The notes: generated from the sequence alone by a model not told the origin. DNA of 64,000 bases from Streptococcus constellatus subsp. constellatus (GCF_023167545.1 NZ_AP014647.1:1240001-1304000), one strand, 5' to 3'. Counted from the stretch's first letter, positions 1 through 10,635 are shown. Program-made: numbers and translations.

Positions 1-997
1 CCTTGTAAGGTTTGTGTGTTTCAATATCAACACTCATAAGTGGTTTATAGAGAGTTGGTATCGGCTTCATCACTCCGCGTACTATGATAGGCTCCCCGTT
101 AGTCATGCCACCCTCAAAACCACCAAGATTATTGGTACGACGAGTAAAGCCATCCTCTTTAGACCAGAGTATTTCATCCATAACCTGACTGCCCTTAAGC
201 CGCCCTGCTTCAAAACCAACCCCAAATTCCACACCTTTAAATGCATTAATAGAAACTACTCCTTGAGCAATTTTAGCATCTAATTTCCTATCCCACTGAA
301 CATAAGAACCTAGTCCAACTGGCACACCACCAACAATGGTTTCAACAATTCCGCCAATAGTATCGCCATCTTTCTTTATCTGATCAATATAGGCTCTGAT
401 TTCCTCTTCCCGTTCTGGGTTGACAATCGAAACTTCTGATTGACGAGCTCGCTTCTTGATTTCAGCAACAGTCAAATTTTCCGGAATTTCAACATCAATA
501 CCGCCAAAACTTACAATATGACTGGCTACTTCAACTCCAATTTCTTCTAAGAGTCGCTTAGCAACAGCTCCTACTGCAACCCGCATGGTCGTTTCACGTG
601 CAGAAGATCGCTCCAAAGAATTGCGCAAGTCATCAAAACGGTACTTCATACCTCCAACCAGATCTGCATGACCCGGGCGTGGCTTGGTAATCTTACGCAG
701 TTCTTTTTTTTTATCGTTCACATCTGCCACATCCATAATGTCCAACCATTTTTGATGATCCAGATTCGTCACATTGAGTGTAATCGGCCCGCCCATGGTT
801 CGCCCGTGACGAACACCGGAAGTAATTTCCACTTTATCACTCTCTATCTTCATGCGAGCTCCACGACCGTATCCGCCCTGACGGCGTTTGAGTTCTAAAT
901 TGATGTAATCTGTCGTAAGAGGAAGTCCAGCTGGTACTCCCTCAATGATAGCTGTTAAACGCGGCCCATGTGACTCCCCAGCAGTTAAATATCTCAT
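1..997 (-). CDS. aroC: Chorismate synthase (3' end beyond the window)
   Basis: Chorismate synthase converts EPSP to chorismate, the last step of the shikimate pathway, using reduced FMN. The protein starts [12 protein letters not shown], the family's N-terminal signature, and continues with GGYGRGARM and RSSARET, the conserved FMN and substrate-binding segments. About 332 of the usual 388 or so residues lie in the window; the C-terminus is cut by the left edge. The ATG at 997 is preceded by GAGGT. It follows aroB after 33 bases and is the most distal gene seen of the aro operon. Confidence 0.96.
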   Translation of the reverse strand, partial: MRYLTAGESHGPRLTAIIEGVPAGLPLTTDYINLELKRRQGGYGRGARMKIESDKVEITSGVRHGRTMGGPITLNVTNLDHQKWLDIMDVADVNDKKKELRKITKPRPGHADLVGGMKYRFDDLRNSLERSSARETTMRVAVGAVAKRLLEEIGVEVASHIVSFGGIDVEIPENLTVAEIKKRARQSEVSIVNPEREEEIRAYIDQIKKDGDTIGGIVETIVGGVPVGLGSYVQWDRKLDAKIAQGVVSINAFKGVEFGVGFEAGRLKGSQVMDEILWSKEDGFTRRTNNLGGFEGGMTNGEPIIVRGVMKPIPTLYKPLMSVDIETHKPYK

Positions 998-1030
998 TTA
1001 GTTACCTCGTATTTTATATACACTAAGCTA

Positions 1031-2098
1031 TTATTTTTCTAAATAATCCTTCATTTCTTCTAAAGGAATCTGATAAATAGTTGCCGTGCCCAATTTTGGA
1101 ACAAGAACCAATTTAATCATCTTTCCTCTAGCTTTCTTATCATGAAGTAAAGCTTGATAGAGTTCTTCCTGACGCCAAGGTTGGTAATCAGTCGGGAGAC
1201 CAAACTTACAACACATCTTCTCAATCTCTGTGGTTATTCCCTTAGGCATTAGTTTTTCTTTTTCTGCCACGCGCGCAACCTGGACCATTCCAATAGAAAC
1301 AGCTTCTCCATGCATGACTTTTCCATAACCTGCAGTCGCTTCTACTGCATGACCAATAGTATGCCCAAAATTTAGATAAAGACGCACTCCATTATCAAGT
1401 TCATCTTCTACTACTAATTTTCGTTTGACATTGCAAGAATGATAGATGATACTTTCTGCGTGCTCTAAAATAGACTCTGGACTACCGTCCATATCAGCCA
1501 GTTCCTTCCACAACTCTACATCTTCAATCAAACCATACTTGATAACTTCTCCCATACCTTCAATCAGCTCCCGTTGTCCCAAAGTTTTTAAAACATCTGG
1601 ATCAATCAGAACTCCATCTGGCTGAGTAAAAGTTCCCACCATGTTCTTTGCCCACGGTGTATTGACACCCGTTTTCCCACCGATTGAAGAATCTACTTGA
1701 GCAGTCAAACTAGTCGGTATCTGTACAAAATGAACACCCCGCATATAAGTTGAAGCTGCAAAACCAGCTAAATCACCAACCACGCCACCTCCTAAGGCTA
1801 CAATACCATCGCTACGGGTCAATCCAACTTTTGCTAAAAATTCATAAACGTTAGTAACTGTTGTTAAATTTTTACTGGCTTCACCTTCCAGAAAATTAAA
1901 CACAAATACTTCAAAACCTGCAAGCTCTAAACTACGTTTGACTGTTTCGGCATATAGACTTGCCACATGATTATCAGTGATAACAACAAGCTTTTGAGCT
2001 GACCACAAACTTGCCAGCCATTCTCCAGCCTTTGCTAAAATCCCCTTTTCAATGATAATATCGTAAGGATGATTGGGGAGGTTCACATTTAATTTCAT
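1031..2098 (-). CDS. aroB: 3-dehydroquinate synthase
   Basis: Converts DAHP to 3-dehydroquinate, the second shikimate step, with NAD and a divalent metal. The sequence shows the NAD-binding [11 protein letters not shown] segment and the metal-binding HTIGHAVE and HGEAVSIGM motifs. I place the start at the ATG at 2098 (MKLNVNLPN) because AAGGAG lies 7 bases upstream; a longer reading would need a TTG at 2104 on top of the ribosome binding site. The 355-residue length is normal. It lies 10 bases downstream of aroE. Confidence 0.96.
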   Translation of the reverse strand: MKLNVNLPNHPYDIIIEKGILAKAGEWLASLWSAQKLVVITDNHVASLYAETVKRSLELAGFEVFVFNFLEGEASKNLTTVTNVYEFLAKVGLTRSDGIVALGGGVVGDLAGFAASTYMRGVHFVQIPTSLTAQVDSSIGGKTGVNTPWAKNMVGTFTQPDGVLIDPDVLKTLGQRELIEGMGEVIKYGLIEDVELWKELADMDGSPESILEHAESIIYHSCNVKRKLVVEDELDNGVRLYLNFGHTIGHAVEATAGYGKVMHGEAVSIGMVQVARVAEKEKLMPKGITTEIEKMCCKFGLPTDYQPWRQEELYQALLHDKKARGKMIKLVLVPKLGTATIYQIPLEEMKDYLEK

Positions 2099-2108
2099 AG
2101 GCAACTCC

Positions 2109-2963
2109 TTAATTGTACTTCTGTTCCAATGCCTGCCAAATTTCCTTAGTTGGCATATCTTTTCCTGTCCACAATTTAAATGCTTCTGCGGCTTGATACA
2201 GTAGCATACCTAAACCATTAACGACTTGCACATTTTGTTTTTTTGCCCATTTTAAAAATGGTGTTTCAAATGGCTGATAAATCACATCCGCCACAAGGAG
2301 TGATTTTGATAAACGAATAGTGCTAGGTACGGGGGATGTCTTTTCGTCCATCCCTAGACTGGTCCCATTGACCAACAAAGCGGAAGCATTAAGCTTTTCT
2401 TGCAATAATTCTCTTTGTTCTAATGGTAACACTGAAATTTTCGTGCTAGCTGCCTGCTGAATTTGTTTCATTTGCTGTAAAACACGCTCAAAAGAAGTTT
2501 TCCTCGTAAACACAAAAATCTCATCAGCACCTTCTAAAACAGCTTGTACAATAATGGCTGTTGCAGCTCCACCAGACCCAAGTATAAGCATTTTTTTGCC
2601 TTTGATGACAAAAGATGGCAAGCTCATAAAAAATCCCTTACCATCTGTATTATAACCAATTAATTTCCCGTTTTGATTTACGACAGTATTCACTGCCCCT
2701 ATCATCTGTGCAGCCGGTGTGAGCTCATCTAAAAAAGGAATCACAGCTTGTTTATAGGGCATGGACAAATTAATTCCAAACATATTATAGCGGCGAATAT
2801 TTTCAACAGTCGTTTTCAAGTCATCTTCTGAAATTTCCCAAGCTAGATAAACTCCATTAACGCCCGCTTGCTCAAATGCTGCATTATGAATAAAAGGAGA
2901 AATACTATGTTTGATTGGATTGGCAACAACTGCCGCTAAACGAGTATAGCCGTCAATTTTCAT
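2109..2963 (-). CDS. aroE: Shikimate dehydrogenase
   Basis: NADPH-dependent reduction of 3-dehydroshikimate to shikimate. Visible features are the substrate-binding NLSMPYK (catalytic Lys) and NTDGKGF (Asp) segments and the Rossmann loop LGSGGAATA. Length 284 residues, usual for the family. The start overlaps the aroD stop by 11 bases, so the two genes are probably translationally coupled. AGGAG precedes the ATG. Confidence 0.96.
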   Translation of the reverse strand: MKIDGYTRLAAVVANPIKHSISPFIHNAAFEQAGVNGVYLAWEISEDDLKTTVENIRRYNMFGINLSMPYKQAVIPFLDELTPAAQMIGAVNTVVNQNGKLIGYNTDGKGFFMSLPSFVIKGKKMLILGSGGAATAIIVQAVLEGADEIFVFTRKTSFERVLQQMKQIQQAASTKISVLPLEQRELLQEKLNASALLVNGTSLGMDEKTSPVPSTIRLSKSLLVADVIYQPFETPFLKWAKKQNVQVVNGLGMLLYQAAEAFKLWTGKDMPTKEIWQALEQKYN

Positions 2964-3630
2964 TCAAAATCTCCTGAATTTGTTTCATATTAGCAAGAGA
3001 AATTTGCCCTAGAGCACTAGACTCATCTAAACTAGCAAAAGACCAGCTTGAGCCTGTCAAATCCGTTGTTATTCGTGAAATTTTTCCAATTTGTCCCATA
3101 GAAATCGTCACAAAATCCTGATCTGGATTCAATGTTTTAAAGCCACGCGTATAGTTCATCAAATCCAGTACATCTTGCTCACTATGCGCCATAACAGAAA
3201 CTTTTACTACTTTTGGAGTCAAACTGGTCAATTCGGATAAAATTTCCATCATATTTTCAGGCGTTTCTTCAAAATTGTGATAACTCAAAACAAGATTTGG
3301 AAAATCCAACATTTCCTCAAATCTATCTTTATGAGAAAAATATTCAAAATCAATATAATCAGGTTGATATATTGTTGAAACTTCCTTAATGATAGAAATA
3401 TATTCATCATCCGTTAATTCAATCTTTCCACCCTCCCCAATTGTTCTCAGAGTGAAAATCAATTCACGACCAGCAAATTTTTCAAAAATAGCAGGCGCAA
3501 CAGTCAGAATATCATCTTTTGCTAAAAAATCAGCGCGCCATTCAATAATATCCGCGTCATTATAGCGCAAACTATCAATATTTTGCGCTTCTTCTAAATT
3601 TTTAGGCATCACTGATACGACTAATTTCAT
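2953..3630 (-). CDS. aroD: Type I 3-dehydroquinate dehydratase
   Basis: Class I enzyme that dehydrates 3-dehydroquinate through a Schiff base. WRADFL near the N-terminus, SYHNFEETP (catalytic His) and VVKVSVMA (Schiff-base Lys) are all present in a 225-residue protein. The ATG at 3630 follows AAGGTGG and overlaps the stop of the upstream methyltransferase by 4 bases, so it is in the same operon. Confidence 0.96.
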   Translation of the reverse strand: MKLVVSVMPKNLEEAQNIDSLRYNDADIIEWRADFLAKDDILTVAPAIFEKFAGRELIFTLRTIGEGGKIELTDDEYISIIKEVSTIYQPDYIDFEYFSHKDRFEEMLDFPNLVLSYHNFEETPENMMEILSELTSLTPKVVKVSVMAHSEQDVLDLMNYTRGFKTLNPDQDFVTISMGQIGKISRITTDLTGSSWSFASLDESSALGQISLANMKQIQEILNEN

Positions 3631-4790
3631 TTGTCCACCTTAATGGTAAATACCTTGAGGTAATTACTTCTTTCATCTTTCTTATTATAAGTAAAATCTG
3701 CTGGCAAACCGTATTCTTTCAGATAACGGTGCTTGCTTCCTGCAAAACCTTTTTCAATTTCTTTTTTAAACTTACTACGTGAAATATTTGCGGCATTCGT
3801 ACTAGCAATAATCATTCCGTGAGGATTTAAAATTTCTAAAGACTGAGCAATCAACTTATGATAGTCCTTAGCCACTGAAAAAGTTTGTTTTTTATTTCTT
3901 GCAAAACTCGGCGGGTCTAAAACAATCACATCATAGGTCAGACCATGTCGCTTTGCATATTTAAAGTAGTCAAACGCATCCATCACAAAAAATGTATGAT
4001 GACTCAGATCCAAACCATTCTCTTTAAAATGTGCTTCAGATAGCTCACGACTCCGTTTTGCTAAATCGACAGAGGTCGTCTGACTTGCTCCTCCCATGGC
4101 TGCCGCAACCGAAAAAGCTGCCGTGTAAGAAAACATATTTAATAGAGACTTGCCAGTTGCTAGACCATTTGTCAGGCTACCACGAACCTCATGCTGGTCA
4201 AGGAAAATTCCTGTCATCAAGCCATCGTTTAGAAAGACTTGATACCGAACACCATTTTCCAAAATTGGGAAAAATGTTGGTGCTTCTTGCCCATAAACAT
4301 GAGCGGATTCAACATTCAACCCTTTGAAACGAATTTTCTCATACGCTCCTGCAACTTCTGGGAAAACGTGTTGAAACGCTTGAACAACGGTCTCTTTCAT
4401 TTCGTAAACAAAGAGATTATACCAAGAAAAGACAGCATAATCTTGATACAAATCTATTGTAAAACCGCCAAATCCATCTCCTTCTTGGTTAAAAAGACGG
4501 TAAGCTGTCGTCTCTTCAGATTGTTGATAAACTTGTCGTTTTTCTTTAGCATATTGGAATAGCTGACAGAAAAACGAGACATCTAAAGTTACTTTCTTAT
4601 GTGAAATAAACCACCCAATCCCTTTGTTTTGCTCCGATAAGTATCCGATGCCTATAAATTGTCCTTTTGTATTTGCCAATTCTACGGCTTGATCATGAAA
4701 AGGAAGAGAAGGGAAATCTTGTTTTTCTAAAACAAATTGTCCTTTTTTTATCTTTTTTTCGGTGTAAGAAGGAATCGTAAGCTGTTTCAT
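3627..4790 (-). CDS. Class I SAM-dependent rRNA methyltransferase, RlmI family
   Basis: Predicted 23S rRNA cytosine-5 methyltransferase of the RlmI/YccW type. It has an N-terminal PUA-like part, then a Rossmann methyltransferase with [12 protein letters not shown] (SAM site) and [10 protein letters not shown] (catalytic motif IV). I choose the ATG at 4790 ([13 protein letters not shown]); the open frame upstream, back to 4859, covers a good promoter and has no Shine-Dalgarno sequence. First gene of the aro operon. The precise methylated base is inferred from the family only. Confidence 0.85.
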   Translation of the reverse strand: MKQLTIPSYTEKKIKKGQFVLEKQDFPSLPFHDQAVELANTKGQFIGIGYLSEQNKGIGWFISHKKVTLDVSFFCQLFQYAKEKRQVYQQSEETTAYRLFNQEGDGFGGFTIDLYQDYAVFSWYNLFVYEMKETVVQAFQHVFPEVAGAYEKIRFKGLNVESAHVYGQEAPTFFPILENGVRYQVFLNDGLMTGIFLDQHEVRGSLTNGLATGKSLLNMFSYTAAFSVAAAMGGASQTTSVDLAKRSRELSEAHFKENGLDLSHHTFFVMDAFDYFKYAKRHGLTYDVIVLDPPSFARNKKQTFSVAKDYHKLIAQSLEILNPHGMIIASTNAANISRSKFKKEIEKGFAGSKHRYLKEYGLPADFTYNKKDERSNYLKVFTIKVDK

Positions 4791-4797
4791 AAACTCT

Positions 4798-4826
4798 ATT
4801 ATATCAAATGTTATGAATTTTCTCAA
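4798..4826 (-). promoter_or_regulatory. Promoter of the rlmI-like/aro operon
   Basis: On the minus strand TTGAGA (4821-4826), a 17-base spacer and a perfect TATAAT (4798-4803). Only 7 bases separate the -10 box from the ATG at 4790, so the transcript would start at or very near the start codon. Confidence 0.7.
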
Positions 4827-4974
4827 AAAAATGTACTGCTTATTACAAAATGATTGCAAGAAAATGGTGATTTGTAAAACTTCTATTTATTTTCAGTATA
4901 TAAAAGTTCTACTCTGTTTTTTATCTGATAAAAGCAAATGCGACATTTTAAATTACCTACTTAAAACGAAAATA

Positions 4975-4983
4975 TGTTATACT
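4975..4983 (+). promoter_or_regulatory. Extended -10 promoter element of ltaS
   Basis: TGTTATACT is an extended -10 element 44 bases before the GTG start of ltaS. No good -35 box is visible, as is common with extended -10 promoters. Confidence 0.5.
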
Positions 4984-5026
4984 TAATAGTGAAAATTTTA
5001 GGAAATAAGACAAGGAAGTACAATTT

Positions 5027-7207
5027 GTGAAAAATATGACTAGGAAGATACTCAACTTCATGAGTACAAGACTAGGTTTTGTCTTGACCTTACTGACTCT
5101 TTATTGGCTTAAAACCATGTGGGCCTATTCTGTTGATTTTAATCTTGATATTCAAGGTGCATATCAAGTCTTTCTCGCTATGATCAATCCTATCCCATTA
5201 GGGTTGTTATTAATTGGGCTAGCGCTTTACATTAAGAAAACCAAGATTTTTTATATTCTAGCCTTTTCTCTTTACACTTTATTGTTTGTCTGGCTCATTT
5301 CAAACTCCATCTATTATCGAGAGTTTAGTGATTTTGTCACTGTCAATACTATGCTGGCTTCAAGCAGTGTTTCTGCTGGTCTAGGAGAAGCTGCGCTTGA
5401 ATTATTTAGAGTGAGTGATTTGATTTACATCATTGATTTTCCAATTTTAGGTTTTCTTTTTTATAAAAAATGGATTCGATTGGATGACCGTTCTTTTAAT
5501 AAGCGAGCTAGCTTTGCCATTACCGCACTATCTAGTATGCTCTTTTCTGCCAACCTCTTTTTGGCAGAAATTGACCGACCTGAATTGTTAACGCGCGGTT
5601 TTTCAAATTACTATGTTGTCCGTGCATTGGGCTTACCTGCTTTTCTTGGGTATAGCGCCAATCAAACATACAGTGCCAATAAAGAACGCTCCAAAGCAAG
5701 TGCAAATGATTTGAAGCCTGTTGAAGAATATGTCAAGTCACACTATGCGGAGCCAAATAAAGAATATTATGGTATTGCTAAAGGAAGAAATGTCATCTAC
5801 CTTCACTTAGAAAGTTTCCAACAATTCCTGATTGATTATAAATTGAAATCTGAGGGTAAAGAATATGAAGTAACACCTTTCCTTAACTCACTTTACCATT
5901 CAAATTCAACTTTATCCTTCTCCAATATCTTTAATCAAGTCAAAGCTGGGAAGACTTCTGATGCCGAAACCATGTTAGAAACTGGATTATTTGGACTCAA
6001 TCAAGGTTCTTACATGGTAAACTATGGTGGAACAAACACGCAGCAAGCTGCTCCATACATCCTTTCAAAAAACGGTTATAATTCTAGTGCTGTTTTCCAT
6101 GGAAATGCTGGTAGCTTCTGGAATCGAAATACCACCTACAAACAATGGGGATATAATTATTTCTTTGATGCAGCTTATTTCTCCAAACAAAATAAGACCA
6201 ACTCTTTCCAATATGGTCTGAATGATAAGATTATGTTCAAAGATTCCATTAAATATCTTGAACATTTGCAACAACCTTTCTATGCAAAATATATCACCGT
6301 TTCTAATCACTATCCTTACACTACTAGTTTGATTGGTGATGAGACTGGCTTCCCGCTTGCGACAACAAAAGATGAAACCATTAACGGCTATTTTGCAACA
6401 GCAAATTATCTGGATTCTGCGGTTAAATCATTCTTTGATTATTTGAAAGCGTCTGGACTTTATGAAAATTCCATCATCGTACTGTACGGAGATCACTACG
6501 GTATTTCAAATTCTCGCAATCCATCACTTGCACCACTACTTGGCAAAAACTCTGAAACTTGGTCTAGTTATGATAACGCTATGCTCCAAAGAGTTCCTTA
6601 CATGGTAGTGATTCCTGGAATGACAAAAGGAAAAATTGTCAATACTTACGGAGGACAGATTGACCTCTTACCTACTTTGGAACATTTGCTCGGTATTGAC
6701 TCCAAACAATACTTACAAGTTGGACAAGACTTATTGTCACCCAAACATCAACAAACTGTTGCCTTTCGTTCATCAAATTATTTCGTGACTCCTAAGTATA
6801 CAAGCTACAGTGGACGTACTTACTATACTGAAACAGGGCAAGAAATTACCAATCCTGATGAAACAACCAAAGCGGAACTTGAAAAAATTCGCAACACAAC
6901 TAATGAACAGTTGAAGATGAGTGACTTGATTCAAACAGGAGACTTGCTTCGCTTCTACAAAGGAAATAATTTAGGAAAAGTGAATCCTAAAGACTATTCT
7001 TACACTAATTCACTTAAATCATTATTGTCCATTGAGAAGAAAAAAGACACCGAATCTACAAGTCTTTATAGCAAACGCGGTGGAAATTCAACTGTTGATT
7101 TGTTCAATTCACCAAGTTATCGAGCTCTTCATCCGGAACAATTTGAATCAACCAGTAGTAACAGTTCTTCCTCATCGACAGAAGAATCAAGCTCTTCATC
7201 TAAATAA
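5027..7207 (+). CDS. ltaS: Lipoteichoic acid synthase family protein
   Basis: Membrane glycerolphosphate transferase that polymerises the LTA backbone outside the cell or a related extracellular phosphoglycerol transferase. About five hydrophobic helices occupy residues 10-215, then comes an alkaline-phosphatase-fold sulfatase domain. LHLESFQQF (metal-binding Glu), GKTSDAE (nucleophile Thr), YGDHYGI and the NHYPY segment are present. The GTG start follows AAGGAAG. The tail is Ser-rich (about 20 residues). Monocistronic, ended by the hairpin at 7211-7251. Confidence 0.9.
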   Translation: MKNMTRKILNFMSTRLGFVLTLLTLYWLKTMWAYSVDFNLDIQGAYQVFLAMINPIPLGLLLIGLALYIKKTKIFYILAFSLYTLLFVWLISNSIYYREFSDFVTVNTMLASSSVSAGLGEAALELFRVSDLIYIIDFPILGFLFYKKWIRLDDRSFNKRASFAITALSSMLFSANLFLAEIDRPELLTRGFSNYYVVRALGLPAFLGYSANQTYSANKERSKASANDLKPVEEYVKSHYAEPNKEYYGIAKGRNVIYLHLESFQQFLIDYKLKSEGKEYEVTPFLNSLYHSNSTLSFSNIFNQVKAGKTSDAETMLETGLFGLNQGSYMVNYGGTNTQQAAPYILSKNGYNSSAVFHGNAGSFWNRNTTYKQWGYNYFFDAAYFSKQNKTNSFQYGLNDKIMFKDSIKYLEHLQQPFYAKYITVSNHYPYTTSLIGDETGFPLATTKDETINGYFATANYLDSAVKSFFDYLKASGLYENSIIVLYGDHYGISNSRNPSLAPLLGKNSETWSSYDNAMLQRVPYMVVIPGMTKGKIVNTYGGQIDLLPTLEHLLGIDSKQYLQVGQDLLSPKHQQTVAFRSSNYFVTPKYTSYSGRTYYTETGQEITNPDETTKAELEKIRNTTNEQLKMSDLIQTGDLLRFYKGNNLGKVNPKDYSYTNSLKSLLSIEKKKDTESTSLYSKRGGNSTVDLFNSPSYRALHPEQFESTSSNSSSSSTEESSSSSK

Positions 7208-7210
7208 TTA

Positions 7211-7251
7211 AAAATCCCATACAAGAAATTTAATGGCTTGTATGGGATTTT
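7211..7251. terminator. Bidirectional terminator between ltaS and the HEPN-motif gene
   Basis: Perfect 15-bp stem, AAAATCCCATACAAG (7211-7225) with its complement at 7237-7251, with A/T tracts on both sides. It can serve both convergent genes. Confidence 0.9.
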
Positions 7252-7268
7252 ATAATGGAATGAAACAT

Positions 7269-8027
7269 TTAATCAAGAAACGTTTTGATGACTTGATTAA
7301 CACGATCAAAATAAAACTGCTCTTTATCATAAGTGATACCGGTTGCTTGTGCTAGCAAAATCAATATTTCCATAAAAAATTGAGAAGAAAACCCGGTAGT
7401 GGAGTACAATTCTTCTTCATCAAAATGCTTAATCAAATGTGCCAAAGGATTTCGAACAGATTTCTCCAACTTTCGCAACTCTTTGACCATTATTTTGACT
7501 TGCTCTGACAAATCCAGTAGCAAAATCAAGCTAGCCAGACTAGAAGAATGAACTGGACTTTCAGCATGGAAAGTACTCAAAATAGGATGAGCTGTGTTTT
7601 TCATCTTTTCAAAATTCCAACGATCGTAACTCGCTTCTCGAGAATTATGAATATAAGATTCAATATCAGGAATTTCCAGCTTAATCAAACGCATAAAAAT
7701 CCGATAAATAGCTGGACTAACGGCACGAATAAAATCAATCACTTGTTCATTTTTAAGCTTCGCTTCTAAATCATAGAGATAATTTGCTAATTGCTCATCT
7801 TCCTCAGACTCATGACAAAAAAGTTGAAAATCATTTCTAATTTCCAACTGACATTCCATAGCAGGGCGGATATTTAACTCTCTCCGTTCTGCCATAATAT
7901 ACAAAAGTTCAATTAGCTTTGATCCTGCATCGTTCAATCTTTGAGCTAATTTATAGGCATGAGCATAATCATAGCGAGAAATAGCATACACTATCTCTTC
8001 TTTTAGATCTAAATTTCCAAGCATCAC
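7269..8027 (-). CDS. Conserved streptococcal protein with a C-terminal HEPN-like motif
   Basis: 252 residues, mostly helical, no signal peptide or membrane helix. I do not recognise a named function. Residues around 190-200 read [20 protein letters not shown] fits the R-N-x-x-A-H signature of HEPN ribonucleases such as the C-terminal domain of Csm6. The start overlaps the deoD stop by 4 bases, so it is co-transcribed with nucleoside salvage genes rather than with CRISPR genes. The HEPN assignment rests on one short motif and is an inference; the protein could be a non-catalytic helical protein. Confidence 0.75.
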   Translation of the reverse strand: MMLGNLDLKEEIVYAISRYDYAHAYKLAQRLNDAGSKLIELLYIMAERRELNIRPAMECQLEIRNDFQLFCHESEEDEQLANYLYDLEAKLKNEQVIDFIRAVSPAIYRIFMRLIKLEIPDIESYIHNSREASYDRWNFEKMKNTAHPILSTFHAESPVHSSSLASLILLLDLSEQVKIMVKELRKLEKSVRNPLAHLIKHFDEEELYSTTGFSSQFFMEILILLAQATGITYDKEQFYFDRVNQVIKTFLD

Positions 8028-8734
8028 TCTGAAATAATCGTTTCTAAGCCGACTTTCATCATATCTGTGAAAGTCGTTTGTCGTTCTTCTGCTGTTGTAT
8101 CTTCATCTGGATTCACCAAGCTATCTGAAATAGTCATAATACCGAGTGCTTCAACATTATATTGAGCAGCTAAATAATAAAGAGCTGCCGCTTCCATTTC
8201 CACAGCCAGAACTCCCATTTTACCAAGTTCAATATTTTTTTCACCATAGTTTGAGTAGAAAACATCTGATGATAAGACACTTCCAACGTGCGTAGTCATA
8301 CCAAAATCCTTGGCAAGGTGATAAGCCTTATCTAAAAGACGAAAACTTGCAATTTGCGGAAAGTCATATTGAGGCCAATCATTACGAATGATATTTGAGT
8401 TTGTCGCTGCTGCTTGCGCTAATACCAATTCACGTACATGAACGTCTTTATTCAACGAACCAGCCGTTCCTACACGAATTAAACGTTTCACGCCATAGTT
8501 AACAATCAACTCATGAGCATAGATCGAAATAGACGGAATTCCCATTCCAGTTCCCATAACACTAACACGATGCCCCTTATAAGTCCCTGTATAGCCAAAC
8601 ATGTTGCGAACTTCATTAAAACATACAGCATCTTCTAAAAAGTTTTCGGCAATAAATTTAGCACGAAGTGGGTCTCCAGGTAGTAAAATTTTATCAGCGA
8701 TTTCGCCTGGTTTTGCTGCAATATGGATTGACAT
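8024..8734 (-). CDS. deoD: Purine nucleoside phosphorylase DeoD type
   Basis: Hexameric phosphorylase that splits purine (deoxy)nucleosides into base and pentose-1-phosphate. [22 protein letters not shown] at the start, [16 protein letters not shown] and the C-terminal ISDSLV segment mark the DeoD family. I start at 8734; the open frame further upstream is hydrophobic and unlike the family, and there is no clear Shine-Dalgarno sequence. 236 residues, normal. Overlaps the downstream HEPN-motif gene by 4 bases. Confidence 0.93.
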   Translation of the reverse strand: MSIHIAAKPGEIADKILLPGDPLRAKFIAENFLEDAVCFNEVRNMFGYTGTYKGHRVSVMGTGMGIPSISIYAHELIVNYGVKRLIRVGTAGSLNKDVHVRELVLAQAAATNSNIIRNDWPQYDFPQIASFRLLDKAYHLAKDFGMTTHVGSVLSSDVFYSNYGEKNIELGKMGVLAVEMEAAALYYLAAQYNVEALGIMTISDSLVNPDEDTTAEERQTTFTDMMKVGLETIISE

Positions 8735-8840
8735 AATTAAGATACCAAACCCGTAAAAAACCCAAACTGAAAAGTACAAGCGCTAAAAAACTTTTCTTAG
8801 GAGCTTATTCATCCCAGAAAGGATTGCGTACAGGTTTTAT
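8735..8840 (-). pseudogene. Decayed small membrane-protein gene between punA and deoD
   Basis: In one minus-strand frame the sequence reads (ATA)KPVRNPFWDE, a TAA stop, then [16 protein letters not shown], a good hydrophobic helix. AAAGGA sits just before the ATA at 8838-8840 where an ATG would be expected. This looks like a short membrane-protein gene with a lost start codon and one nonsense codon. I cannot name the parent. The remaining 80 bases to punA hold nothing obvious. Confidence 0.35.
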
Positions 8841-8919
8841 TCCTTTCGTTTTAATTGATTATAGAAAAGCGAAAATAAAGCAAGCTCCACTCTCCTTTTC
8901 TTCTAAATTTTAGTTATTT

Positions 8920-9729
8920 TTACAATTCTGCAAGGATTGCTTTTACAAGTCCTTTGAAGTCTTCTTTGATTCGTTCAGTCACTTCCACCACTTCTCCATG
9001 GTTTAGCTCGCTTTGAAAACCAGCTGCAAAGTTTGTAATAGCAGAAATCCCCAATACTTTCAAGCCTGAGTGGGCTGCCACAATTACTTCTGGAACAGTT
9101 GACATACCGACAGCGCTAGCTCCTAAGGTTTGGAAAGCGCGGATTTCAGCTGGCGTTTCATAGGTTGGACCGGTAACACCCAGATAAACTCCTTCTTTCA
9201 AGTCAACACCTAATTTTTCGGCTACAGCATGCGCTTTTTCACGATAAACTTTTGTATAAGCATCAGACATATCTGGGAAGCGTGGTCCAAATTCGTCCAA
9301 ATTCGCTCCAATTAAAGGATTTTGTCCAGTTAAATTGATATGATCTGAAATAGCCATTAAAGTGCCAGGACCATATTCAACCCCTCCGGCAGCATTTGTG
9401 ACAATGACACCTTCACAGCCTAGTGCTCTCATCACACGAACAGGGAATGTCACCACTTCCATCGGATTTCCTTCATAAAAATGGAATCGTCCTTGCAAAG
9501 CTAATACTTTCCGGCCTGCTAAATCACCATAGACCAATTTACCGGCATGCCCCACTACTGTTGAGCGACCCCAATTGGGAATATCCGCATAGTCAATACT
9601 GACAGCATTTTCAATCTCACCAGCTAATTCTCCCAAACCAGATCCGAGAATTAAGCCAAATGCTGGTACAGTAATTCCTTTGTCTTTTAAAAACTGTGCT
9701 GTTTCGTTAATTTTATCCATTAAATTCAT
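8920..9729 (-). CDS. punA: Purine nucleoside phosphorylase, trimeric type
   Basis: Phosphorolysis of guanosine and inosine-type nucleosides. GSGLGELA (phosphate loop), VGHAGKLVYG, LQGRFHFYEG and NAAGGV are the family's conserved segments. The ATG at 9729 (MNLMDKINET) follows GAGGAG at 7 bases; an upstream in-frame start at 9753 lies before that site. 269 residues, usual length. It follows rpiA and a deoB remnant. Confidence 0.93.
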   Translation of the reverse strand: MNLMDKINETAQFLKDKGITVPAFGLILGSGLGELAGEIENAVSIDYADIPNWGRSTVVGHAGKLVYGDLAGRKVLALQGRFHFYEGNPMEVVTFPVRVMRALGCEGVIVTNAAGGVEYGPGTLMAISDHINLTGQNPLIGANLDEFGPRFPDMSDAYTKVYREKAHAVAEKLGVDLKEGVYLGVTGPTYETPAEIRAFQTLGASAVGMSTVPEVIVAAHSGLKVLGISAITNFAAGFQSELNHGEVVEVTERIKEDFKGLVKAILAEL

Positions 9730-9828
9730 ATCATTTCTCCTCACTCTTATCATTTATTTCCCTTTTAGCATTTTGTCTGTAAGGGTAGTGAAATATTAAG
9801 CTATTTGTGACATTTGTTAGAACAACTT

Positions 9829-9933
9829 ATTTATATACTCTAACATTTTTACTTTCATAAAAATCAGCATTTAATGTAGTACCAATTCAGTCTGAATCCA
9901 TGACAACAACATGAAGATAGTTCCATGTGACAT
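9829..9933 (-). pseudogene. deoB: Remnant of deoB (phosphopentomutase) N-terminus
   Basis: A strong AAGGAGAG and an ATG at 9933 open a reading frame that, after a 1-base shift, reads NYLHVVVMDSD, stop, IGTTLNADFYES. This matches position by position the DeoB N-terminus, which in streptococci reads roughly NRIHLVVMDSVGIGAAPDA followed by a Phe-rich stretch. The frame then ends at a TAA near 9829. Only about 30 codons survive of a gene of about 400. deoB normally lies exactly here, between rpiA and punA, in related streptococci. The family comparison is from memory. Confidence 0.7.
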
Positions 9934-9951
9934 AAAATTTTACTCTCCTTT

Positions 9952-10635
9952 TTATTTTGCTTTAGTTGATTTTAAAATTTGCACGCCATTTTTTCCAGCA
10001 ACAATGACCATATCCACCATTTGATTAAAGAGTCCATGTTCCACAACACCGACTACATGATCTAATTCTCGCCCAAATTCAACTGGATTTTCAATCACAC
10101 CTAAGTCAAGATCGATGATAAAATTCTGCATATCAGTGACATAGCGCTTGCCATCTTTTTCACGAAATGATGGTTTGTAGCCTGCATGTTCAAAGCGACG
10201 AAAAAGCTGTTCTGCACCATATTGCACCACTTCTACCGGTAATTTGAACGCACCTAATTCATGAACCATTTTACTTTCATCCACTACCCAAATGTAGGTC
10301 TTTGTTGGAGTTGCAACAACCTTTTCCATAAGCAGGGCGCCACCGCCACCTTTGATACCATTAAAGTCAACGTCCACTTCATCAGCTCCGTCAACTGTCA
10401 CGTCTACTTCTGCTACTTCATCAATCGCTTTCAATGGAATTCCCAAATTTCGAGCTTGTTCACTTGTCTCACTTGAAGTAGTGACAGCAGTAATATTTAA
10501 CTGTTCTTCCTTGATACGGCGGCCAATTTCTTCTACAAAATAATAGGCAGTCGAACCAGTGCCTAAACCAACTACCATTCCATCTTTCACATATTCTGCA
10601 GCTTTGATTCCTGCCATTTTTTTGAGGTTTTCCAT
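9952..10635 (-). CDS. rpiA: Ribose-5-phosphate isomerase A
   Basis: Interconverts ribose-5-phosphate and ribulose-5-phosphate. [14 protein letters not shown] (phosphate binding), DGADEVD and [11 protein letters not shown] (active-site acid and Lys) are visible. The ATG at 10635 (MENLKKMAG) follows AAAGGAG. 227 residues. An extended -10 box TGGTATACT lies at about 10663-10671. Upstream neighbour mnmE is divergent; the 344-base gap holds the two promoters and AT-rich DNA only. Confidence 0.94.
   Translation of the reverse strand: MENLKKMAGIKAAEYVKDGMVVGLGTGSTAYYFVEEIGRRIKEEQLNITAVTTSSETSEQARNLGIPLKAIDEVAEVDVTVDGADEVDVDFNGIKGGGGALLMEKVVATPTKTYIWVVDESKMVHELGAFKLPVEVVQYGAEQLFRRFEHAGYKPSFREKDGKRYVTDMQNFIIDLDLGVIENPVEFGRELDHVVGVVEHGLFNQMVDMVIVAGKNGVQILKSTKAK

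Noticed and set aside
9754..9951. Regulatory leader or riboswitch upstream of punA
   Set aside because: The conserved-looking stretch is better explained as the deoB remnant; no stable hairpin with a terminator was seen.
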